A stretch of 24,348 nucleotides of DNA from contig JAGHCE010000186.1 in assembly GCA_021160625.1 (NCBI GenBank), positions 1-24,348 on the forward strand, given 5' to 3'. Below, piece by piece: positions 7,503 to 14,600 of the stretch; position 1 is the stretch's first letter, and each line of letters opens with the position of its first letter. Made by a program: the position numbers and the translations under genes. Origin of the DNA: Planctomycetota bacterium (GTDB lineage Bacteria; Planctomycetota; DG-23; SLPQ01). The notes beneath the pieces were generated by a model, which was not told the origin of the DNA, did not search any database, and worked only from the letters and a program-made list of their open reading frames with translations.

Positions 7503-8177
7503 TTACGTCGCCGGCCTTTTCGCGCTTGCCGTCTGTTTTTCGAGGTATTCAAACCACGCTTCGAGGCCCTTGCCCGTTGTGCACGAGAGCGCGATGACTT
7601 CCACGGCGCCGTTTAGCTTGCGGGAGTCGCCCGCCGCCCGGTTGACGGAGTACTCGGTATACGGCAGGAGGTCGATCTTGTTTATGACGACGGCGGCGGC
7701 GCGGACGAAAAGCGCCGGGTACTTCGCCGGTTTCTCGTCGCCTTCGGGGACCGAGACCATCGCAACCTTGACGGTTTCCCCCAGGTCCACGCTTGAGGGG
7801 CACACGAGGTTCCCGACGTTTTCGATAAAAAGGATATCGACCTTGGAAAGGTTCATCTTCGCGGCGGCCTCGGCTACCTGGGCGGCGTTCAAGTGGCAGG
7901 CGCCTCCAGTTTCTATTTGCACCGCGTCGACGCCTGCGGCGGCGATCCTCGCGGAATCGAAGGCGGTTTTCACGTCTCCCTCGATGACAGCCATCCTGCG
8001 GCCGAAGTGTTTGGCCGTCTGCTCCAACAGGGATGTCTTCCCGCATCCGGGCGATCCTATCAGGTTCGCGACAAAAAGCCCCTGCCCGGCGAAGGTGCGG
8101 CGGTTCTTTTCGGCGATCGAAGCGTTCTTGTCCGCGACCTTGAGCACAGCATCCTGTGATTTTCCATCCGCCGTCAT
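7503..8177 (-). CDS. hypB: Hydrogenase/urease nickel incorporation GTPase HypB
   Basis: SIMIBI-class GTPase that works with HypA to deliver Ni2+ to [NiFe]-hydrogenase precursors (or to urease in some species). Start ATG 8177 overlaps the hypA stop (ATGA), giving 224 residues, normal for HypB without a His-rich extension. Walker A is GSPGCGKT (41-48). The interfacial metal-site residues C94-H95 (GGACHLNA) and C126 (ENVGNLVCPS) are present, and NKIDLLPY (166-173) is the guanine-specificity motif. The N-terminal CxxCGC high-affinity nickel motif of E. coli HypB is absent, as in many bacteria. A longer in-frame reading to 8264 would run deep into hypA and is rejected. No hydrogenase structural genes or hypCDEF are in this window, so the client enzyme is unknown. 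Confidence 0.95.
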   Translation of the reverse strand: MTADGKSQDAVLKVADKNASIAEKNRRTFAGQGLFVANLIGSPGCGKTSLLEQTAKHFGRRMAVIEGDVKTAFDSARIAAAGVDAVQIETGGACHLNAAQVAEAAAKMNLSKVDILFIENVGNLVCPSSVDLGETVKVAMVSVPEGDEKPAKYPALFVRAAAVVINKIDLLPYTEYSVNRAAGDSRKLNGAVEVIALSCTTGKGLEAWFEYLEKQTASAKRPAT

Positions 8178-8515
8178 TTGCGCTCCTTGCCGTTTTCTAT
8201 CTGTTTTATTGTAATGTCCATCCCCGAGATGATCTCGCGGTCGAATCCCCCGCACGAGGGGCACCCTTCGAGAAGTTCAAATGTCTGATACTCCTTCCCG
8301 CAGGAGCACTTGAGTACTGCGGGGACCTCTTCGACGACGATTTCGGGCTTTCCCAGGCCGGCCTCCCCGGCCATCTCTCCGAGGCAAAAGTCGAGGGCGT
8401 CCACCGACACGCCCGCCAGCGCCCCTACCTCCACGCGCATAAAGTCAATCTTGGCATCTCCGGTGTGCTCGGCGGCCGCCCGGCAGATGCTGCGTGCTAT
8501 CGTGAACTCGTGCAC
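8174..8515 (-). CDS. hypA: Hydrogenase maturation nickel metallochaperone HypA
   Basis: Small nickel-binding, zinc-stabilised chaperone that hands nickel to the hydrogenase large subunit with HypB. GTG at 8515 is chosen as start because it gives MHEFTIA, placing the essential nickel-ligand His at position 2, and because GAGGTGG lies five bases upstream. The earlier GTG at 8524 would bury that His. Length is 113 residues, typical of the family. Zinc ligands are C70, C72, C85 and C88; the first pair is Cys-Ser-Cys (CSCG) rather than the common CxxC, a mild deviation. The gene overlaps hypB by four bases and lies 69 bases downstream of the flavoprotein fusion gene, probably in one transcript. 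Confidence 0.94.
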   Translation of the reverse strand: MHEFTIARSICRAAAEHTGDAKIDFMRVEVGALAGVSVDALDFCLGEMAGEAGLGKPEIVVEEVPAVLKCSCGKEYQTFELLEGCPSCGGFDREIISGMDITIKQIENGKERK

Positions 8516-8584
8516 TCGTACCACCTCGCAGAGTACTCAAGCCCCCCGGTAGGCCTCCCCACGTACGCCTCCGGGGCGGAATGC

Positions 8585-11233
8585 CTACTTTTTTGCCGCC
8601 GTGGCCTCGGCCAGGAAGTGGTCAATCTCGGCGGCCGCGGCGTATCCTTCACCGACGGCCTGCGCTGCCGTGGTGCCGCCGTTTACGATGTCGCCTCCGG
8701 CGAAGATGCCCTCACGGCTTGTTGCGGCGCTGTTTGCGGCCGTCTTGACGAGGCCGCGCGCGCTTATGTCGACTCCGTCCAGGACCGAGGCCAGGCTCGC
8801 CGGCACCGTTTGGCCGATGGCCTCGATGACGAGGTCGGCCTCCATCACCCACTCGCTGCCGTCGATTATCTCCGGACGGCGCCTGCCGCTTTCGTCCGGC
8901 TCGCCCAGTCGCGTCCTGGCGACGCTTAGCCCCTTGAGGCGCCCCGCCTTGTCGGTTACGTAGTCGAGAGGCTGCGTCAGGATGAGGAAGTTGACGCCTG
9001 TGTTCAAAGCCTCATCACGTTCGGCGGGCCATGCAGGCATCTCGACAAACGACCGGCGGTAGACGATGTAGACGTCCTGCGCTCCAAGGCGCCTGGCTGT
9101 CACGGCGGCGTCGGTGGCCGTGTTGCCGCCGCCGATTACCGCGACTGTGCCGGAGATGTCCGGCCAGGCCTTGTCCTTGGCTTTCTTCAGGAACTCCAGT
9201 GCGCCTACGACGCCCGAAGCCGGTCGGACGGCCCCTGGAAGCGCCACGCCGCGTGAGAGTCCCATTGCCAGGAAGACCGCGTCGAAACCGTCCGAGAGCA
9301 CGGCATCGAGATTGTAGCTTTCATCCACGGCTTTGCCTATGCGCCAGTGGAGGCGGTCTTCGCGAACGTCCCCGACGAGCGCGGAGATTTCGGCCGCGAC
9401 GGCCTCACGGGGCAGCCTCTTTGCAGGTATCGTGGCGCCTGCAGTGCCCGCCGCGGTGCCGACGACGTCGATGATCGTCACTTCCAAACCTTTCTCAAGG
9501 AGGCCGATTGCGCATCCAAGCCCCGCAGGTCCGGCGCCCACGACGGCCACGTGGCCACCTGACTTTTCTTGCGGCACGTCCACAGTTGCCCACCCCTCGG
9601 CGCGGGCCCTCTCACAGACGTATTTCTGGATGAGCCTGATGGGGACGGGCGCCCCTTTCAGGTAGCGCTGAATACATTTGCCCTCGCAAAGGACCTCTGC
9701 TGGACAGACAAGCGAGCAGATCTCCGGCAGGGGGTTGGTCCTTCTCAGGATGCGGTAGGCATCCTCGTCCCTGCCGTCTGCGACCGCTCTTACGAAACCC
9801 GGCACATCGACGTTCGCAGGGCACCCGGCGACGCAGGTAGGCTCCACGCATTCCCGGCAGACTTCGGCCGCGCGCCGCACCTCTTCGGGGTCGCGCATCC
9901 GGCCTTCGAGGTAGATGGGGCCATAGACCTCGCCGTCCCTGACCACGCAGCCGGTGCGGCCGCCGTCGCGCATAATCTGGGTGCAGGACGAGCAGGTGAT
10001 GCAGACTCCCAGGGGGTCCAGCCGGCCCTTCTCAACAAGGTCCTTGGCGAAGTTCGGCTGCGCGAAGGCGTTCCTGCCGAACCCGATGAACGTAGCGCCG
10101 CCGGAAGCAAGCGTCGCCGCAGCGAAGTTGGGCGCAAATTGCCTCAGCCACGTGTAGCCGGTTGCCACTATGGGAAAGCCGGGGTTGTCCTCCTGCATCT
10201 GGCGGACTATCGACGCAATGCGCGAGACACCTTCGAGCGGGTGCTCGTCGGGAAGGTAGCCGCCGACAACGGGGTCGTCGTAGGGTCTGCCGTAATGTGG
10301 ATTATAGTACGGATTTGCGATGGAGATATTGGCTATTGAAATCCCCTCGTTTCTGAGGCTCTTTATGAGGGCCTTCGGCTCGGCGAGATCCGGCACCGCG
10401 AAGTCGTTTTTGTCGACGCCGAAGCCGTAGGGGTATGGGATGGCATCGTAGGCGTTCATCCTGAGGCCCACCAGGAGCCCCGGAACCTCGTCGAGGATGC
10501 GCCGCGCCACGGTCCTGACGAAGCGCGTGCGGTTTTCGAAGCTGCCTCCGAAGCGGCTGTCTTCCCTGGTGAACGACGCATGGAGCTCGGCGACGAGGTA
10601 CCTGTGGCAGGACTTGATGTCGATGCCGTCAAAGCCAGCGCGTTTGGCGAGCTTGGCCGCCGCTACGAAGTGGTCGATGAGGCGCTCGAGGTCGTCGTCG
10701 CTTATCAGCGGATAATCGGCGGGCAGGTTATGCTGCTGGTCGAGAACCTTGCTGTGGTGCGCGATTATGGGTGCGGGCGTGCCTTTCGGCTTCGAGTAGC
10801 GGCCCGAATGGGTCAGCTGCAGGATTATAACCGGCCGGTGGGATTGGCCCATCGACTCGGCTGCAGAAAGGCGTGTCTGCTCGGCAAGGCGGGCGAACCC
10901 GTCGTAGTTCTTTTCGCACAGGTAAAGCTGCCTCGGGTTGGCGCGCCCCTCAGGGACGACCGCCGTCGCCTCGAACCACAAAAGCCCCGCACCGCCGCCG
11001 GCAAAGCGCCTGTAACGGCGGAACGTCAGCTCCCCCGGTGCGCCTTCCCTCGTCCCGTCGCAGCCTTCCATCGGATGGATGGCCATTGCGTTGGGCGCCG
11101 TGAGGTTGCCGACGGAGACCGGCTTCAAAAGCGGCGATATGTCTTCCTGCGCCTTGAGGCCGGTTTCCAGGCGCTCTGCATCCTCGAGGATTTCTGCCAG
11201 TGTGTGGTAGTGAAAGCGCTCGTGTTGTGCCAT
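8585..11233 (-). CDS. Fusion flavoenzyme: OYE-type NADH:flavin oxidoreductase joined to a GltD-like FeS/FAD/NAD(P) module
   Basis: An 882-residue multi-cofactor oxidoreductase. Residues about 30-405 form an FMN-binding old-yellow-enzyme TIM barrel (ILQLTHSGRYS, SCHRYLVAEL, FGGSFENRTRF, FIGFGRNAF). The cluster C411-x2-C-x2-C-x11-C429 resembles the 4Fe-4S site of trimethylamine dehydrogenase and dienoyl-CoA reductase relatives. Residues about 455-545 form a GltD/dihydropyrimidine-dehydrogenase-type helical domain with C459, C462, C467, C471 and C506, C510, C516, C520 (two more clusters). The FAD site is GAGPAGLG (566-573), the NAD(P) site is GGGNTATDAA (701-710), and FAGGDIVNGGTTAAQAVGEG (844-863) closes the FAD site. 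Electrons probably run NAD(P)H-FAD-FeS-FMN to an enoate or similar substrate, or in reverse. Ordinary relatives lack the extra cluster domain. The substrate is unknown. It is the first gene of the minus-strand group with hypA, hypB and the PurO-like gene. Confidence 0.9.
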   Translation of the reverse strand: MAQHERFHYHTLAEILEDAERLETGLKAQEDISPLLKPVSVGNLTAPNAMAIHPMEGCDGTREGAPGELTFRRYRRFAGGGAGLLWFEATAVVPEGRANPRQLYLCEKNYDGFARLAEQTRLSAAESMGQSHRPVIILQLTHSGRYSKPKGTPAPIIAHHSKVLDQQHNLPADYPLISDDDLERLIDHFVAAAKLAKRAGFDGIDIKSCHRYLVAELHASFTREDSRFGGSFENRTRFVRTVARRILDEVPGLLVGLRMNAYDAIPYPYGFGVDKNDFAVPDLAEPKALIKSLRNEGISIANISIANPYYNPHYGRPYDDPVVGGYLPDEHPLEGVSRIASIVRQMQEDNPGFPIVATGYTWLRQFAPNFAAATLASGGATFIGFGRNAFAQPNFAKDLVEKGRLDPLGVCITCSSCTQIMRDGGRTGCVVRDGEVYGPIYLEGRMRDPEEVRRAAEVCRECVEPTCVAGCPANVDVPGFVRAVADGRDEDAYRILRRTNPLPEICSLVCPAEVLCEGKCIQRYLKGAPVPIRLIQKYVCERARAEGWATVDVPQEKSGGHVAVVGAGPAGLGCAIGLLEKGLEVTIIDVVGTAAGTAGATIPAKRLPREAVAAEISALVGDVREDRLHWRIGKAVDESYNLDAVLSDGFDAVFLAMGLSRGVALPGAVRPASGVVGALEFLKKAKDKAWPDISGTVAVIGGGNTATDAAVTARRLGAQDVYIVYRRSFVEMPAWPAERDEALNTGVNFLILTQPLDYVTDKAGRLKGLSVARTRLGEPDESGRRRPEIIDGSEWVMEADLVIEAIGQTVPASLASVLDGVDISARGLVKTAANSAATSREGIFAGGDIVNGGTTAAQAVGEGYAAAAEIDHFLAEATAAKK

Positions 11234-11601
11234 TTGAGACTCGCTTGCAAGGGGATAGAAAACGCGGACAATATGTCTATAAACAGGTGATTTTACAGAT
11301 GCAGGCCGCCCTCGTCAATCCGCAGCCGGTTGAAAAAGGCGATGGAACAATTCAACGCGCATTGGCGTCATAATTCCGGGGGAAGACGAGGGAGGCGCTC
11401 GGGGTTCTGGGATTCGCAGGATTATGTGCGCAATTCCTGTGAATATTGAGGGGTTCCTCTCACGGAACCCCTGGAATACTGCGCGGGAGAAATGTGTTCT
11501 TTGTTTTGGAGTGATTACCCGGTCCCATTCGGATGGGGGGAAAGATGCTTAGCCGACATTGATGGCGGTCATTTGTCTGTCTTGCGCGTGGAATTACCGT
11601 T
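11234..11601. other. Divergent intergenic region, 368 bases
   Basis: This gap separates the divergently transcribed fusion flavoenzyme and the giant SBBP gene, so promoters for both should lie here, but I cannot point to a convincing -35/-10 pair. It is more AT-rich near 11265-11300 than the surrounding coding DNA. The only clear structure is the hairpin at 11449-11472. None of the GTAGG / TGTGCCACTGGTGG repeat units of the other gaps is present. An in-frame extension of the SBBP gene, broken by one TGA, occupies 11545-11601. Confidence 0.6.
11449..11472. promoter_or_regulatory. Perfect 9-bp inverted repeat, possible operator or hairpin
   Basis: AGGGGTTCC, loop TCTCAC, GGAACCCCT: both arms match exactly. 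It lies between two divergent genes, about 150 bases before the SBBP start and 215 bases before the flavoenzyme start. No T-run follows, so a terminator is unlikely; an operator or a leader hairpin is possible. The role is inferred. Confidence 0.45.
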
Positions 11602-14600
11602 ATGGCGGCGCTCGCGGCGGCGGTCGTGGTTCTCCAGGCGGCGGCCTGCGGGCAAGAGGTGCCTCGGCCACGAGTGCCCCAGGCGATGCCTGCCGGCGTC
11701 GCTCTGGCGGCGGACGGTCTCATGCCGGTCGGCGGGCAGTGCCCGGCGGGAGTTTCCCGGGCGGCCGGGAAACCCACACCGCAGGAGAGGCGCCGAGCGG
11801 TCGATATGCTTGACCTGTCGCCTGCGGTTTTCGTGAAAAATGACGGGCAGTGGGACGAGCATATCCGCTACGGCTTTCACGGCAGGGGCGTAAACGTCCT
11901 TTTCACCGATTCCGGTCCGGTGTTTCAGCTTACAAAGCGCGAGGGGGAAGGAGAGGATGCCTCCTTCAAGCAGGCTGTTTTCTCCGCGCATTTCGTCGGC
12001 GCAAAGGCGGTAAGCCCTGAGGGGCTCGAGCGCTCCGGGACGAAGAAGAACTTCTTTTTGGGCAACGATCCGGCCAAGTGGCAAAAGAACGTGCCCACCT
12101 TCAAGAAGATGGCCTACCGAGGGCTCTACGACGGGGTGGACCTGTATGCCTGGGGGAGGCGGTCGGGGCTCAAATACGAGTTTCACATTGCGCCGGGGGC
12201 GTCGTGGAAACAGATTGCGGTGAGGTACGAGGGGGCAAAGGGCCTGTGGGTGGATGATGCGGGAGCGCTTCACGTCCCGACGGCGGTGGGTGAGATGGTT
12301 GACGAGGCGCCGCTTGTCTACCAGGAGGCACCTTCCGGGCGCGTTGAGGTTGCCGCGCATTTCCGGCTGGTTGACGAGGACTGCTTCGGCTTTGACATCA
12401 CGGGTTCGGTTGACCCCTTGCTGCCGCTCGTTATCGACCCGACACTCGTCTCGGCTATATTCTTCGGCGGGACGTTCAACGACGAGATGCATGACCTGGC
12501 TGTTGATCCCTCCGGGAACGTCTGGGTTACGGGGTATACCTGTTCCGTAGATTTCCCGACGCCGGGCGGGTTCGACACCACTTACGGTGGGTACGGCGAC
12601 GCCTTCGTGGCGAAGATATCGCCTGCGGGGGAGCTTGTCTGGGCCAGTTACCTGAGCGGGAACAGTTGGCAAGGGGACGACTACGGTTATGCGATTGCCG
12701 TTGACCCTTCCGGCAACGTCTGGGTTACAGGGATTACCTGGTGCACTGATTTCCCGACACCTGGCGGCTTCGACACAACTCACAGCGACCTGGATTGGGA
12801 CGTCTTCATCGTGAAGATAACGCCCTCCGGCGAGCTTGCCTGGGGCAGTTACCTGGGAGGGGAGGAGAACGACTACGGCTGGGGCATCGCGGTCGATGAG
12901 GCCGGCAACGTCTTTGTGACGGGGATGACGGCTTCACCGGATTTCCCTGTTTCCGACCCATTGGGCAAGCGCCCCTGTAATCTGCCTGGTACGTTCGATG
13001 AAGATGTGTTCCTTGTCAAGATAAGGCCGTATGGAGTGCTTGAATGGGCCTGCTGTTACGGTGGCGAAACGACATTGGACTACTGGTCTAAAGACGTGGG
13101 ATCCAGCCTGGCGCTTGATTCTTTTGGAAACATCTGGCTGACGGGCTACACCCGTTCGTCCGACTTTCCCACGCCCGGCGGCTTTGACACCACTCTCGGA
13201 GATGACCTTGACGCCTTCGTGGCGAAGGTGTCGCCGTCGGGCGAGCTTGCCTGGGCAAGCTACCTCGGAGGGAGCACCAGTGCATGTCCTGAGTTGTCGG
13301 CAAATGACTATGGGACTGGCATTGCCGTAGACGCCGCCGGGAACGCCTGGGTGACGGGTTACACGTACTCCGTCGATTTCCCGACGCCTGGCGGTTTTGA
13401 CACCACTCTCGGCGGCGAGGAGGACGCCTTCGTTGCGAAGATATCGGCTGCGGGCGAACTTGCCTGGGCAAGCTACCTCGGCGGCGAGCACTCGGGAGGG
13501 GTCGGCAGGGAAGGCGGCTATGACATCGCGGTCGACTGCTACGGAAACGTCTGGGTAGCGGGTGGGACGAACTGTGACGACTTTCCCACGGCGGGTGGTC
13601 TCGAGACAGGCTGGTATGGCGGTAAGATAGACTGCTTTGTGGCGAAGCTAACGCAATCCGGCGAGCTTGAATGGACAGGTTGCTTCGGCGGCAGCAAGGA
13701 TGAGGCGGCGGTGGCGGTCGGAATCGCCGGAGGGCCTTCAAACGCCGGCATATGGGTGGCCGGAGACACCTACTCCGCGGATTTTCCCGGTCGCGACGTT
13801 GTGGAAAACAGTTGCTCGCCCTTTGTGGTCAGCATCGAGCTTGGTCCGCCCGTCATCACCACGGAGACTCTCGCACGGGGGTACGTGGGGGATGCGTACT
13901 CCGATACGCTCAAGGCCGTCATAGACTATTGTCCGGGGACGTGGATGGTTATCTCCGGCAGCCTGCCGGACGGCCTTTCCCTTGATCCGGCCACGGGGGA
14001 GATACACGGCGTCCCGACGGCCGAGGGGACGTCGGTATTCACCGCGCAGGTGGCCGATTCCCACGCCCCGCCGCAGACGGACGCCAAGGAGCTCTCGATA
14101 AGGACGGTCATAGAGTCCGGCGGCCCGGTGATATCGTCGGCTGCGACCGTGCCGAGCTTCGTCAGGGAGGGCATTGACCTGTCGGTCTCTCTGACGGCGA
14201 CGGCGGACGACACGGCTACCGGGGACTCGACGGTAGTAGCGGCGGAACACTTCACGGGCCCCGACGTGGAGCCCGGGACGGGGACCTCGATGCAGGCTGC
14301 CGACGGGGCGTTTGACACGAGCTTGGAGGGGCTCGTGGGGACGGTTGACACGTCGGCGTGGTGTGCGGGTCTCGTCTACACGGTGGGTGTGCGCGCGAAG
14401 GACGCCTACGGGTACTGGGGCCCGGTGACGGTGGTGGAGGTTCCGGCGGTTGACGGGACACCTCCCGGCGCCGTAACGGACCTTGCCGCGACGGCCCTGC
14501 CCACGATGGAAAAACTCGCCGCGACGGTGGCGGATTGCTCGGGCAGCCTGTCCTCGGCGGGCGTGTCCAACCTTCTCGACGGCGACAGCCGCACGTTCTG

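Noticed and set aside
8178..8264. N-terminal extension of HypB
   Set aside because: It would overlap hypA coding by about 90 bases and has no HypB-like sequence; the ATGA overlap start is standard.
8585..11233. Two separate genes wrongly joined
   Set aside because: The frame is open without a stop or shift across residues 430-460, and the linker and cysteine clusters are well ordered, so a true fusion is the better reading from this sequence.
10580..11290. Plus-strand frames opposite the OYE-GltD gene (also 9569-10339 and 8156-8929)
   Set aside because: No ribosome site or domain; the opposite strand has all flavin and FeS motifs.
11560..11562. Selenocysteine or recoded TGA upstream of the SBBP gene
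   Set aside because: TGA is used as a normal stop in other genes here (for example atpB and hypA), no SECIS-like hairpin is evident directly after it, and a Sec in a signal peptide makes no sense. A start downstream or a point change is simpler.
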